Of a stretch of DNA of 52,075 bases, positions 42,614-52,075 are shown piece after piece. The first letter of the stretch is position 1, and each line of letters starts with the position of its first letter. Made by a program: the position numbers and the translations under genes. The notes beneath the pieces are model-generated. The model made no database searches. It was not told the DNA's origin and worked only from the letters and a program-made list of their open reading frames with translations. Source of the DNA: Roseovarius sp. (GTDB taxonomy: Bacteria > Pseudomonadota > Alphaproteobacteria > Rhodobacterales > Rhodobacteraceae); the NCBI GenBank assembly GCA_029212365.1, contig JARGOC010000024.1, positions 1 through 52,075 of the forward strand, in the 5' to 3' direction.

Positions 42614-42909
42614 TGGGTGATCATCGCTGCGTCAGATGTGATGAGATGTGGCATCACGTCTTTGGCAAAACACTGGATTGCATCCAATGTTTGCTGCGCG
42701 TCCAGCCCGGAATTCATGCTCAGGATCACGCGATTGATGCCCAATTCGGCATGGGGCGCCAGTTTGCCGATCATTTCCTGCGGTGTGGCGATCAAAAGGC
42801 TTTCTCCCAACTCGTCTATGCTCTGTTCCCTTGGTAGTTCGCGGAGCATACCATTGTCCACTCTTGCGCGCCTGCATTCCTGCGTCAGGCAATATCCCAG
42901 CGGGCGCAA
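42610..42909 (-). pseudogene. C-terminal remnant of a luciferase-like (LLM) flavin monooxygenase
   Basis: Only the last 65 or so residues (about 42634-42828: GESLLIATPQEMIGKL, HAELGINRVILSM, CFAKDVMPHL) match the end of LLM-class flavin-dependent oxidoreductases, where this part closes the barrel. About 80% of the enzyme is missing and the upstream DNA is unrelated up to the HAD gene. The stop still overlaps the flavin reductase start. The flavin reductase may now lack its partner. Confidence 0.75.
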
Positions 42910-43036
42910 GGCCTCTGCGCAGGATGTTTCTTGGTTGGCCTCTGGTCACACCACACCGCCAGCCGGGCTGGCAAATCCAGGCGCGGGCTGTCATATCTGC
43001 CCCACACCCCGTACCCCATACAGCCAAGGCCCCGAT

Positions 43037-43912
43037 ATGACCCAGATTATCCAATCTCTTGCCGATGTCTCACAGCGCTATGATGCGTTGTTTGTTGATC
43101 TGTGGGGCTGTGTGCACAACGGCATTCAGGCTTTCCCCGAGGCGGTCTCAGCCCTGCGCGCTTACCGCGAAACCGGCGGTACTGTCGTGTTGGTGACCAA
43201 TTCGCCCAAACCGCGCAGCGGGGTAGAGATACAGCTGGGCCAATTCGGCGTGCCAGCTGATTGCTATGATCTGATCGCCACCTCCGGCGATAGCGCTCGT
43301 TCTGCCATGTTCCGCGGGGCCGTTGGCGACAAGGTGTATTTCATGGGCGATTGGGAACGTGATGCCGGCTTTTTTGAGCCCTTATCGCTGATAGACAAAC
43401 CGATTGAGATCACCCGTGTCCCCCTGCAAGAGGCCACTGGCATTGTGTGCTGTGGCCCGTTTGATCCGATGGCCGATCTGGAAGTGAACCGTGCGGATTT
43501 CCTTTATGCCAAGCAAATGGGGATGAAGCTGCTGTGTGCCAACCCTGACATTGTGGTGGACCGAGGCGAAACGCGTGAATGGTGCGCCGGTGCGCTGGCG
43601 CGACTGTATAGCGAAATGGGCGGCGAGAGCCTGTACTTTGGCAAACCGCATCCACCGATCTATGATTTGGCCCGGCGGCGAATCGCCTCAACCGGCCGGT
43701 TGGTGGGCGACGGCTGGATTTTGGCCATTGGCGATGGGCTGCATACCGACATTCAGGGGGCTCTGGGCGAAGATATCGATTCTCTGTTCATCACAGGGGG
43801 GCTTGCAGCATCTGAAACCAAGACCGCACACCAACCCGATGAAAATGCTCTAAAGAGCTATTTATCAAAGGAAAATATGTCGCCTAACTATGCTATCGGG
43901 AAGCTGCGCTAA
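43037..43912 (+). CDS. TIGR01459-family HAD hydrolase
   Basis: The 291-aa protein belongs to the HAD superfamily, NagD-like subgroup. Motif I is VDLWGCVHNG, where the usual second aspartate is replaced by Trp as is normal in this family; VLVTNSPKP is motif II; the GKPHPPIYDLA and GDGLHTDIQGA blocks supply motifs III and IV. The substrate is unknown. ATG at 43037 (MTQIIQSL) is a family-like start within a longer open frame. Confidence 0.88.
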   Translation: MTQIIQSLADVSQRYDALFVDLWGCVHNGIQAFPEAVSALRAYRETGGTVVLVTNSPKPRSGVEIQLGQFGVPADCYDLIATSGDSARSAMFRGAVGDKVYFMGDWERDAGFFEPLSLIDKPIEITRVPLQEATGIVCCGPFDPMADLEVNRADFLYAKQMGMKLLCANPDIVVDRGETREWCAGALARLYSEMGGESLYFGKPHPPIYDLARRRIASTGRLVGDGWILAIGDGLHTDIQGALGEDIDSLFITGGLAASETKTAHQPDENALKSYLSKENMSPNYAIGKLR

Positions 43913-44015
43913 CAAATTTTTCACTTGATTTTCTGCGCCTGCAAAGTAATAAAGTTCCAACGAAAGGGCGCAAACCGCCCGAATATTACTCAGCCCATCA
44001 AACCTGGAGGGTCGA

Positions 44016-44459
44016 ATGTTGGACAATCTGCCACGCGGAACCATCACCATCGAAGAAATTGAGATGGGCATGATCCGCCACCTGCAAAAAGTGGTCACGG
44101 ACGAAGATATCGAGATGTTCGCGCAGGTCTCAACTGATCGCAACCCGGTGCATCTGGATGATGAGTATGCCAACGACACGATCTTTGAAGGGCGTATCGC
44201 CCACGGGATGCTGACCGCGGGTTTAATCTCGGCCGTGATTGGCGAGCAACTGCCCGGCCATGGCACCGTTTACATGGGGCAAACGTTGAAATTTCTGGCC
44301 CCCGTACGCCCCGGCGATACAGTGCGCGCCGAAGTTGAGGTGATCGGCATTGACCCGGCTAAACGCCGTGTTCAGCTGGATTGCCGCTGTTTGGTCAACG
44401 GCAAGAAAGTGCTGATCGGAGAAGCCACCGTTCTGGCGCCATCGGGCAAGTTCGACTGA
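44016..44459 (+). CDS. MaoC-family (R)-specific enoyl-CoA hydratase
   Basis: The 147-aa hot-dog-fold protein has the hydratase signature FAQVSTDRNPVHLDDEYA with catalytic Asp and His, then GRIAHGMLTAGLIS. It would hydrate trans-2-enoyl-CoA to (R)-3-hydroxyacyl-CoA, as in PhaJ-like enzymes. GGAGGG stands 8 nt before the ATG. It stands alone. Confidence 0.92.
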   Translation: MLDNLPRGTITIEEIEMGMIRHLQKVVTDEDIEMFAQVSTDRNPVHLDDEYANDTIFEGRIAHGMLTAGLISAVIGEQLPGHGTVYMGQTLKFLAPVRPGDTVRAEVEVIGIDPAKRRVQLDCRCLVNGKKVLIGEATVLAPSGKFD

Positions 44460-44751
44460 ACATTCATCGTTGCCTTGCAATCTATTCAGGATGCAACGAA
44501 GGGTTTGACCCTGCACGCGATCAGATCACTTTATCGGGCATCATGATCCAGGCACACAAATAGCGCCCATCACCGGCCTTATGCTGGGGGATGTTCGGCC
44601 TGGTTCATGTCCAATCTCTGCACCCGTGTCCTTGCTGCTACAGCAGCCTGGCTTGGCGGTTTCGGGCCTGTTCGTATGGGGAATTTGGGCGTTCATCCAA
44701 TCCAATTAATCTGTCGTTGCACCTGCGCCAGCATACCGCTACCTCTGCCGC
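44460..44751. other. Gap with no recognised feature
   Basis: These 292 bp lie between the MaoC gene and ribF. No RNA gene, repeat or FMN riboswitch pattern was seen upstream of ribF. Confidence 0.45.
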
Positions 44752-45690
44752 ATGCGGATTATCCGAGATTATACGTTTGTTGAGCCTTCCGATCGCGGGG
44801 CCAGTGTTGCCATCGGCAATTTTGATGGTGTGCATCTGGGCCATCAGGCGGTGATTGATATTGCCCGCTCTGCTGGCGCTGCTGTTGGCGCGCCTTTGGG
44901 TATTTTGACGTTCGAGCCACATCCGCGTGAACACTTTGCCCCCAACGCCCCGCCCTTTCGCCTGATGGGCCGCGAAGCCCGCGCCCACCGGTTGGAAAAG
45001 CTGGGGGTTGAGAGGCTCTATGAGCTGAATTTCAACGCTGCCCTGTCGGCCCTCACCCCCAAAGAATTTGCCCAGAATGTGATTGTCGACGGTCTGGGCC
45101 TGAAACACATCGTGGTTGGCGCTGATTTCTGTTTTGGCAAAGGTCGGGCAGGCAATGCGGCAGATCTGGTGCAATTTGGCAAGGATCTGGGGTTTGGCGT
45201 CACTATCGCCAATTTGCTAAAGGGACAGACCGGTGAGGTATCCTCAACCGCGATCCGGCAGGCGTTGTCGGATGGCCGCCCCCGTGATGCCGCCGCCATG
45301 TTGGGCCATTGGCACCGAATCGAAGGACAGGTGATCGGCGGCGAACAGCGAGGGCGTGATCTGAGCTATCCCACGGCCAACATGTCTATTGCAGGGCTGC
45401 ACCCGCCAAAATTTGGCGTCTATGCGGTGGAGGTCGATATCTTGGACGGCCCGCATAAAGGCACATATCAAGGGGCGGCCTCACTGGGTGTGCGGCCGAT
45501 GTTTCAGGGCGAACGGCCCAATGTTGAAACCTTCCTGTTTGATTTCTCGGGCGATTTATATGGGACTGAGCTGTCTGTCGCTCTGGTCGATTATCTGCGC
45601 CCCGAAGAAACTTTTGACAGCCTTGAGGCCTTCATCGCCCAGATGGATGCCGATTGCGCCCGCGCCCGCACCATTCTGAACCAGCTATGA
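44752..45690 (+). CDS. ribF: Bifunctional riboflavin kinase / FAD synthetase
   Basis: It makes FMN and FAD from riboflavin. The 312-aa protein has an N-terminal nucleotidyltransferase domain (AIGNFDGVHLGHQ, LTFEPHPREHF, GADFCFGKGRAG, VSSTAIRQALSDGR) and a C-terminal kinase domain (GRDLSYPTANM, GVYAVEV, VETFLFDFSGDLYG). Its stop overlaps the start of ycgN as ATGA. Confidence 0.96.
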   Translation: MRIIRDYTFVEPSDRGASVAIGNFDGVHLGHQAVIDIARSAGAAVGAPLGILTFEPHPREHFAPNAPPFRLMGREARAHRLEKLGVERLYELNFNAALSALTPKEFAQNVIVDGLGLKHIVVGADFCFGKGRAGNAADLVQFGKDLGFGVTIANLLKGQTGEVSSTAIRQALSDGRPRDAAAMLGHWHRIEGQVIGGEQRGRDLSYPTANMSIAGLHPPKFGVYAVEVDILDGPHKGTYQGAASLGVRPMFQGERPNVETFLFDFSGDLYGTELSVALVDYLRPEETFDSLEAFIAQMDADCARARTILNQL

Positions 45691-46148
45691 CCGATCATGC
45701 CACCCTGCGTCCGCGCTTTTGGGAGGACACGCCGTTGACGCGCATGACCCGCCCTGAATGGGAGGCACTATGCGACGGCTGCGGCAAGTGCTGCATGAAC
45801 AAGCTGGAAGACGAGGACACCGCCGAGGTTGTCTTGACCCGCGTGGCATGCCGCTTGTTTGACGACACCACCTGCCGTTGTGCACAATATGATATCCGCC
45901 ATCAGTTCGTGCCCGAATGCATCGTGCTGGACCCTAAAAACCTGGACAAAAACCTGTATTGGATGCCCGAAACCTGCGCCTATAAACTGCTGCATACGGG
46001 CAAACCGCTGTTTGACTGGCACCCGTTGATTTCGGGCGATCCCCAGACGGTGCATGATGCAGGTGTATCAATGCAAGGCGCCACGGTGCCCGAATTTGAA
46101 GTGCATGAGGACGACTGGGAAGATCACCTAATCGAGGAGCCCCTTTGA
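45687..46148 (+). CDS. YcgN-family cysteine-cluster protein
   Basis: The 153-aa protein carries CDGCGKCCMNK near residue 30 and further Cys residues (in TTCRCAQYD, ECIVL and ETCAYK), giving a family Cys pattern likely to bind a metal or iron-sulfur centre. Its function is unknown. ATG at 45687 overlaps the ribF stop by 3 nt (ATGA), and the next gene begins directly at the stop, so ribF-ycgN-ltaE form one operon. Confidence 0.9.
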   Translation: MTDHATLRPRFWEDTPLTRMTRPEWEALCDGCGKCCMNKLEDEDTAEVVLTRVACRLFDDTTCRCAQYDIRHQFVPECIVLDPKNLDKNLYWMPETCAYKLLHTGKPLFDWHPLISGDPQTVHDAGVSMQGATVPEFEVHEDDWEDHLIEEPL

Positions 46149-47195
46149 ATGTATTTTGGATCTGACAATTGCGGCCCGGCCCACCCGGATGTGATGCAGG
46201 CGCTGGTCGATGCCAACACAGGCTATCAGGCATCCTATGGCAATGACACCATCATGGAGCAGGTCCGAGACCGTATCCGCGCCATTTTTGAGGCCCCACG
46301 TGCCGCCGTCTATCTGGTGGCCACCGGCACGGCTGCAAATTCGCTGGCGCTGGCCACGATGGCGCAACCCTGGCAAACGATTTTTTGCGCGCCTTTGGCC
46401 CATATCCAAGTGGATGAGTGCCATGCACCCGAGTTTTACACCGGTGGGTCCAAGCTCAGTCTGGTGGGCGAAGGTGACAAGATGACACCGGATGCCCTGT
46501 CCCGCACGATCCAAAGCTGGGCGGCGGGCGATGTGCATGTATCACAACGCGGGCCGGTGTCGATCACGCAGGTAACGGAACGTGGCCATGTGTATACATT
46601 GGACGAATTGAGCGCGCTCACCGATGTGGCGCGCCAACACCGCCTACCAGTGCATATGGACGGCGCGCGCTTTGCCAATGCGATCACCGCACTGGGGTGC
46701 ACCCCGGCACAGATGACTTGGACAATTGGCGTGGATGCCGTCAGCTTTGGCGGCACAAAAAATGGCTGTCTGGGGGTCGAAGCGGTGGTGTTTTTCAACC
46801 CCGATCATGCCTGGGAATTTGAGTTGCGCCGCAAGCGAGGCGCTCATCTGATTTCCAAACACCGCTATTTGTCGGCGCAGATGCTGGCCTATCTAAACGA
46901 TGGTCTCTGGCTGACATTGGCCAAAAAGTCCAACAGCGCCTGTGCGCGGCTTGCAGAAGGGCTGCGCAGTTTGCCCGATTGTCATTTTGTGGCTGAGCCA
47001 CAAGCCAACCTGATCTTTGCCACCCTGCCACGCGCGACTCATCAGCGGCTGCATGCAGTGGGCGCAGTATACGGGATGCATGACGGACTATTGGACAATG
47101 GCGATCCGGACGAGCCACTGATGATGCGGCTGGTGTGTGACTGGTCCACAACTGAAGAGTATGTGGATCGTTTCATTGCCGCAGCGCTAGGTTAA
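46149..47195 (+). CDS. ltaE: Low-specificity threonine aldolase family protein
   Basis: The 348-aa PLP-dependent enzyme splits L-threonine into glycine and acetaldehyde. YGNDTIMEQV, FVATGTAANSLAL-like VATGTAANSLAL, HMDGARFANA with the PLP-binding Asp, and the lysine in SFGGTKNG are visible. It starts at the base following the ycgN stop. Confidence 0.92.
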   Translation: MYFGSDNCGPAHPDVMQALVDANTGYQASYGNDTIMEQVRDRIRAIFEAPRAAVYLVATGTAANSLALATMAQPWQTIFCAPLAHIQVDECHAPEFYTGGSKLSLVGEGDKMTPDALSRTIQSWAAGDVHVSQRGPVSITQVTERGHVYTLDELSALTDVARQHRLPVHMDGARFANAITALGCTPAQMTWTIGVDAVSFGGTKNGCLGVEAVVFFNPDHAWEFELRRKRGAHLISKHRYLSAQMLAYLNDGLWLTLAKKSNSACARLAEGLRSLPDCHFVAEPQANLIFATLPRATHQRLHAVGAVYGMHDGLLDNGDPDEPLMMRLVCDWSTTEEYVDRFIAAALG

Positions 47196-47233
47196 TTGAG
47201 AACCCAATCAAGGGCGCGATAAGTGATCTCACC

Positions 47234-47282
47234 AAAGCGTTTCGCGGAAAATCTCTGATCCAAGTTTTATGCGAAACGCTTT
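47234..47282. repeat. Inverted repeat AAAGCGTTTCGC / GCGAAACGCTTT
   Basis: Perfect 12-bp arms at 47234-47245 and 47271-47282 with a 25-nt centre, between convergent ltaE and the alpha/beta hydrolase. The right arm overlaps the hydrolase stop codon. It could act as a terminator or be a dispersed palindromic repeat; similar AAGCGTTTCG arms exist in alphaproteobacterial intergenic repeats as I recall. Confidence 0.7.
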
Positions 47283-48087
47283 AGGTGGTCTGCAAGAACC
47301 GCAAAACCTCATCACTGACCTGCGCGGCATGGGTGATCGGAGACATATGACGTGCGCCCACAATCACCGCGCGCCGGGCGTTGGGCAATCGGCAGGCCAG
47401 TGCTTCATGTATGGCCGGAATGATCGCAGGCGACCGGCTCCCTTCGATCAAAAGAACGGGTTGTGTCACCCCGTCTAACACCCCTTTGTTCAGCATCCCG
47501 CCCGGATCATCATTCAACGCCACACTGCCCGCTTCGATCAGGTGGATCTGATCCGCCAGCATTTGACGCTGAGCATCCGGCAGTTGATCCCAAGGGGGGC
47601 CATCACCCCAAATTTGGGTAAATTCACGCGCGGCCGCCAAGGTGTCCCCTACCTCCATCGCAGCAATGAACCCTGTTGATTGCCCTTCGTGCAAAGCGAG
47701 CATGCCGGGCGCATCGCGCTGCGCCACAGCAAAGAACACTGGCTCAATCAGAACAAGAGAGCGCACCAGCTCAGGCCGCTCAACCGCCAGCCTGAGCGCA
47801 ACAGTCGCCCCAAAGGAGTGTCCGACAACATCAATAGGTTGATCGCAGAAACTGGCAGCAATCTGCATTGTCACCTTCTGATACTCGTCGCTGGCGTCCC
47901 AGGCGGCACTACGCCCATGCCCCGGCATATCAAAGGCCGTCATGCTCAGCGCGCCCGACAAATGCCGCGCCATGCCGCCCCAGCTGCCTGAATGCGCCAA
48001 TGAACAATGGATCATCAAGGCCGCGCGCGGCCCCTGCCCATAATGGGTCCAATAGGTGGGAAACCCGGCTCTGTCGGCGCGTGGCAT
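47281..48087 (-). CDS. Alpha/beta-fold hydrolase
   Basis: The 268-aa protein has the nucleophile elbow GHSFG (catalytic Ser), the oxyanion stretch MIHCSLAHSGSW, DMPGHGRS, and a C-terminal GARHMSPI with the catalytic His. The substrate is unknown. It ends 3 bp before the HCCA-isomerase-like gene reads on the same strand (that gene starts further upstream), so the two may be co-transcribed. Confidence 0.9.
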   Translation of the reverse strand: MPRADRAGFPTYWTHYGQGPRAALMIHCSLAHSGSWGGMARHLSGALSMTAFDMPGHGRSAAWDASDEYQKVTMQIAASFCDQPIDVVGHSFGATVALRLAVERPELVRSLVLIEPVFFAVAQRDAPGMLALHEGQSTGFIAAMEVGDTLAAAREFTQIWGDGPPWDQLPDAQRQMLADQIHLIEAGSVALNDDPGGMLNKGVLDGVTQPVLLIEGSRSPAIIPAIHEALACRLPNARRAVIVGARHMSPITHAAQVSDEVLRFLQTT

Positions 48088-48090
48088 TGG

Positions 48091-48690
48091 CTAAAGGTCG
48101 CCCGCCAGATGCATCCCCAGATCCTCGATCCGGTCCTGACCCCAGAAATTCTGCCCGGTGTCTGTCACATAGGTCGGCGCACCAAATACATTGGCGTTCA
48201 CAGCCTGTTCCAGGTTTTGGCTATAGGTCTCGGCACCTGACAACAGGCCACTATCAGCCAATGCAGGATCAAATCCCGCAGCTTGCAGACACTCGCGGAT
48301 CACTGTGTCTTCGGCGATATCCTTGTCCTCGGCCCAGACAGCCCGAACAAACGAATGCACCAGTCCGCCCAAATCACCACCACCGGCATTTTGGGCAGCA
48401 ATAATCGCATAAGAAGACGGGGCAGCATTGGTTGGCCAATGTGCAGGTTTGACGTTGAACGCCATTCCCAGCTTTTTGGCTTGGCGCGGCATCTCTTGCA
48501 GGCGCCAAATCTGGCGGGACGGATGGCGATCCTTGGGCGGTGTCCCACCTGTGCGCCCAAAGAGCGCCATGATATCCATCGGCTTGTAGGTCACAGATGC
48601 GCCGTGTTTGGCCGCCATATCTTCAAGCCGCGTGCCCGCCATGTAGGTATAAGGCGACAGTGTCGAAAAATAGTAATCGATATGGGCCAT
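48091..48690 (-). CDS. 2-hydroxychromene-2-carboxylate isomerase-like (DsbA-fold) protein
   Basis: The 199-aa protein has the kappa-class GST/HCCA isomerase N-terminus DYYFSTLSPYTYMAG with the active Ser, KPMDIMALFGRTGG, and FGAPTYVTDTGQNFWGQDR. The family isomerises naphthalene intermediates or acts as GST. In Rhodobacterales its role is unproven. It is divergent from prs. Confidence 0.9.
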   Translation of the reverse strand: MAHIDYYFSTLSPYTYMAGTRLEDMAAKHGASVTYKPMDIMALFGRTGGTPPKDRHPSRQIWRLQEMPRQAKKLGMAFNVKPAHWPTNAAPSSYAIIAAQNAGGGDLGGLVHSFVRAVWAEDKDIAEDTVIRECLQAAGFDPALADSGLLSGAETYSQNLEQAVNANVFGAPTYVTDTGQNFWGQDRIEDLGMHLAGDL

Positions 48691-48794
48691 TCTGGTGCAT
48701 TCCTTTCGAGGCTACGCTTTGCCACAGGATACGCGCATGTTAAGCGGTGTTCAACGTCACGAATCTGTCATCTTGTTCAGCCGGAGCTGCCCTC

Positions 48795-49817
48795 ATGCCG
48801 ACAACCCCCGAACCAAAACTGATTTCAGGCAATGCCAATATGCCGCTTGCCACTGGCATCGCCAAACGCATGTCGATGCACCGCGGTGTTAATGTCGGGC
48901 TATGTGATGCCCGGGTAGAGCGGTTCAATGACGGCGAAATATTCGTCGAGGTCTACGAGAACGTGCGCGGCGAGGATATGTTCATTATTCAGCCCACCTC
49001 AAACCCGGCAAATGACAACCTGATGGAACTGCTGATCATGGCCGACGCGCTGCGCCGGTCATCTGCCCAACGCATCACTGCCGTTATCCCGTATTTCGGT
49101 TACGCCCGGCAGGATCGCCGCTCAAAAGCACGCACGCCGATTTCGGCCAAACTGGTGGCCAACATGCTGGTTGGCACAGGCATTGAGCGGGTTCTGACAA
49201 TGGATCTGCACGCTGCACAGATTCAGGGCTTCTTTGATATACCGGTCGACAACCTTTATGCCTCGCCGGTGTTTGCCTTGGATATCATGGCCCAGTTCAA
49301 GGATAACCTTGCAGATGTCATGATCATTTCACCCGATGTTGGGGGTGTGGCCCGCGCGCGCGAATTGGCCAAAAGGATCAACGCCCCGCTGGCCATCGTC
49401 GACAAACGCCGCGAGAAAGCCGGAGAAGTTGCCGAGATGACAGTGATCGGCGATGTATCGGACAAAAAATGTATCATCGTCGACGATATGGTCGATACCG
49501 CAGGCACATTGTGCAAAGCCGCCGAAGTTCTGTTGGAAAACGGCGCCTCCGAAGTGCACGCCTATATCACCCACGGCGTGATGTCCGGCCCTGCGGTCGA
49601 GCGGGTCAGCAAATCGGTGATGAAATCACTGGTGATCACCGACACGATTCAGCCCACCAATGCAGTGGCATCCGCGCCCAATATTCGCATCCTGCCCACC
49701 GCACCAGTGTTTGCCCAAGCCATCCTGAACATCTGGAACGGCACCTCCGTGTCGTCACTCTTTGACAATGAAACGCTTGAGCCGATCTATGAGGGCGTGT
49801 TCTCCAACGCCCGATGA
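48795..49817 (+). CDS. prs: Ribose-phosphate pyrophosphokinase
   Basis: It makes PRPP from ribose 5-phosphate and ATP. The 340-aa protein has [16 protein letters not shown] split over two lines, [20 protein letters not shown] in two parts, and the PRPP-binding [16 protein letters not shown] lies 9 nt before ATG 48795, which is preferred to the more upstream in-frame ATG. Confidence 0.97.
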   Translation: MPTTPEPKLISGNANMPLATGIAKRMSMHRGVNVGLCDARVERFNDGEIFVEVYENVRGEDMFIIQPTSNPANDNLMELLIMADALRRSSAQRITAVIPYFGYARQDRRSKARTPISAKLVANMLVGTGIERVLTMDLHAAQIQGFFDIPVDNLYASPVFALDIMAQFKDNLADVMIISPDVGGVARARELAKRINAPLAIVDKRREKAGEVAEMTVIGDVSDKKCIIVDDMVDTAGTLCKAAEVLLENGASEVHAYITHGVMSGPAVERVSKSVMKSLVITDTIQPTNAVASAPNIRILPTAPVFAQAILNIWNGTSVSSLFDNETLEPIYEGVFSNAR

Positions 49818-49978
49818 AACCTGATCGTCGCAAACTGCATTAAGCCGACATCGCATTTGCTGCGGTGTTGGCTACGATGTGTTTTGGGGCAGTTTTTCAA
49901 AGCAAGTTTCGTGTGGTGTCGCCAATAAAAAAGGGCTGCTAAACCTCGCCGGGGTGTAGCTAAAGCACCCAACTTATC

Positions 49979-50329
49979 TCAATACAGATCCCAGTCGTCC
50001 TCACCCTTTACCTCACCAATCGCCATCCAGCGCACACGCGCACGGGCAATCCGGGTGTCGGCCCAAGTGTAGAACAAGATTTCAAAACCCTTCTCGGTAA
50101 TTTTCTGGGCGCTTACATCGGCGCGCGCGTTAGTGGCGCTGTCCATATCCCACATAGTCAGGGATACATGCACCGCTGGCGGCATCTTGTAGGGTTCCTT
50201 GAACTTGATCTTATGGACACGCTTACGAGACCCCCCCCCCGTCCACATGTCTCCACCGTCCTCGTAATCCGAGAACAGCACATCATCGCCCTGGTCGATG
50301 CCGATTGTCGCGTTGGTCAGTTTTATCAT
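49979..50329 (-). CDS. H-type lectin domain protein with internal G10 tract
   Basis: The 116-aa protein matches the H-type lectin fold (as in discoidin and Helix agglutinin): VHKIKFKEPYKMPPAVHVSLTMWDMD in two parts, NARADVSAQKITEKGFEILFYTW and ARVRWMAIG. The family binds sugars, often GalNAc. There is no signal peptide. Codons for T-G-G-G-S contain ten G in a row on the coding strand (complement of C10 at 50231-50240), in the N-terminal third. Slippage there would shift the frame, so phase variation is possible. Confidence 0.85.
   Translation of the reverse strand: MIKLTNATIGIDQGDDVLFSDYEDGGDMWTGGGSRKRVHKIKFKEPYKMPPAVHVSLTMWDMDSATNARADVSAQKITEKGFEILFYTWADTRIARARVRWMAIGEVKGEDDWDLY
50231..50240. 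repeat. Homopolymer C10 (G10 on the coding strand)
   Basis: Ten consecutive C on the plus strand inside the H-type lectin gene; the longest homopolymer I noticed in the window. Confidence 0.9.
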
Positions 50330-50550
50330 GGCTTCGTCATTAAACTATCAAGGACGCTCTATTACGGTTTCTGGGCGGTACAGAGAAAAAATACCCTAGG
50401 AGTACGGCATTGTTTTTAACAGCTTCTTGTGGTGGTGCAATTGAGTATTGGAAATAGCACCCATTTGAACAAAGCGACGGTGCCATTGAGGCAGCATGAA
50501 GGTGTCGCATTCTTCTAAACCAATGCCATTGGCGCGTGCTTTCGGAACGA
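50330..50550. other. Gap between the lectin gene and the atp terminator
   Basis: No gene or RNA recognised. It contains the lectin promoter region, relatively AT-rich at 50340-50420. Confidence 0.4.
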
Positions 50551-50577
50551 AAAAGGCCCGCCAGAAGCGAGCCTTTT
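50551..50577. terminator. Terminator of the atp operon
   Basis: AAAAGGC (50551-50557) and GCCTTTT (50571-50577) form a stem extended by CGC/GCG, loop CAGAA. It lies 22 nt after the atpC stop. Confidence 0.8.
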
Positions 50578-50598
50578 CAGTAATTTACTGTCGTTAGA

Positions 50599-51024
50599 TC
50601 AATTGGCGCTCAGGCCAATCACATCTCCAATGGCAACCATGTCAGCCAGCATTTTGGCCGCCTCATCCACAGGGCCAGGTTCGTTCACATAGGTTTCCTG
50701 TGCCTTGGCAAGCGCATCGGTGGCCTGATCAACCATCGCTTTGAATTGCTCGGGGGTGACATCGCCGCGTGGCGTGGCCTGTTCGGCCAAAACGGAAATG
50801 CTGGTTGGGTTGATCTCGGCAAAACCGCCGGTGACGACATATTCGTCAACACCCTTGTCACTGGTCACCTTCAAAACGCCTGGGCGCAATGTGGTGATCA
50901 GCGGCGCATGATCAGGCAGCGCTGTCATATCGCCTTCGGCACCCGGAATTTGCACTTCTTTGGCCTCGATCGAGGCCAGCAAGCGCTCAGGGCTTACCAG
51001 ATCGAATTGGACTGTATCAGCCAT
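50599..51024 (-). CDS. atpC: ATP synthase F1 subunit epsilon
   Basis: The 141-aa protein is the epsilon subunit of F1: beta-sandwich N-terminal domain ([34 protein letters not shown]) and a C-terminal helical hairpin (about 88-138). It is the last gene of the atp operon, 48 bp after atpD. Confidence 0.96.
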   Translation of the reverse strand: MADTVQFDLVSPERLLASIEAKEVQIPGAEGDMTALPDHAPLITTLRPGVLKVTSDKGVDEYVVTGGFAEINPTSISVLAEQATPRGDVTPEQFKAMVDQATDALAKAQETYVNEPGPVDEAAKMLADMVAIGDVIGLSAN

Positions 51025-51047
51025 ATCGGCCTCCTTTTCGGGCGGAA

Positions 51048-51066
51048 GGTGGGGTTGAACCCCACC
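51048..51066. promoter_or_regulatory. Hairpin between atpD and atpC
   Basis: GGTGGGG and CCCCACC arms (51048-51054 and 51060-51066) with TTGAA between; the sequence is a near-perfect palindrome. It probably affects mRNA stability or the relative translation of atpC. Confidence 0.6.
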
Positions 51067-51072
51067 ACCACA

Positions 51073-52075
<1,003 letters not shown>

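Noticed and set aside
44460..44751. FMN riboswitch before ribF
   Set aside because: None of the conserved FMN-aptamer segments could be seen in the leader.

Overview
The window is a chromosomal segment of an alphaproteobacterium of the Rhodobacterales (Roseobacter/Rhodobacteraceae type). The evidence is moderately high GC, the ihfB-lapA-trpF arrangement, the lgt-midA-pgeF and proC-tRNA-binding-protein blocks, a class II (CP4-like) AroA, a Hint-domain protein and Roseobacter-style intergenic palindromes. Most of it is housekeeping DNA interleaved with accessory genes. No rRNA, CRISPR array or intact insertion sequence was found.

Layout. 1-182: the 3' half of a tRNA-Ser(GCT) gene joined to foreign sequence, which looks like the end scar of a tRNA-integrating element. 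313-8129 (minus): trpB, a periplasmic protein, a GNAT acetyltransferase, trpF, lapA, ihfB, rpsA and cmk, with one plus-strand exported protein between rpsA and cmk. 8171-10712 (minus): an operon of C5-cytosine methyltransferase, NaeI-family restriction enzyme and SRAP (HMCES/YedK) protein. 11-16 kb: outer-membrane-like protein, tRNA-Gly(CCC), an ASKHA/ferredoxin corrinoid activator, a GT10 glycosyltransferase and a di-iron hydroxylase. 16-20 kb: a protein fusing an EPS-associated MarR-type DNA-binding domain to ATP sulfurylase and APS kinase, preceded by a perfect palindrome; trxB divergent from an Lrp regulator; a Hint-like protein. 21-24 kb: a candidate 43-aa gene, then lgt-midA-pgeF (minus) and ubiK (plus).

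24.6-33.8 kb is a coherent catabolic/uptake block. One minus-strand operon encodes a ProX/TmoX-type binding protein, an ATPase, a double-domain permease, a choline-kinase-like phosphotransferase, a dimethylglycine/sarcosine-dehydrogenase-like FAD-GcvT protein and an inositol-monophosphatase-family enzyme. It is divergent from a DeoR regulator, and three TGTGG(T/C)TTTT-type sites lie in the shared promoter region. The likely role is import and demethylation of a methylated amine (choline, betaine, TMAO or a relative).

34-52 kb: ybjN-like gene, proC, tRNA-binding protein and a hydroxyacid dehydrogenase; a decayed ketoacyl-ACP synthase III; tdk; a CII-like DNA-binding protein; ridA; aroA; a DUF389 membrane protein; a broken luciferase-like monooxygenase beside its intact flavin reductase; a HAD hydrolase; MaoC hydratase; ribF-ycgN-ltaE; an alpha/beta hydrolase; an HCCA-isomerase-like protein; prs; an H-type lectin with a G10 tract inside its reading frame; and atpC with the truncated start of atpD at the right edge.

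The strongest leads are the regulator-sulfurylase-kinase fusion with its palindrome, the R-M/SRAP operon, the possibly phase-variable lectin, the tRNA-Ser junction and the DeoR-type operator set. Functions are inferred by reading the translations; no database search was run.
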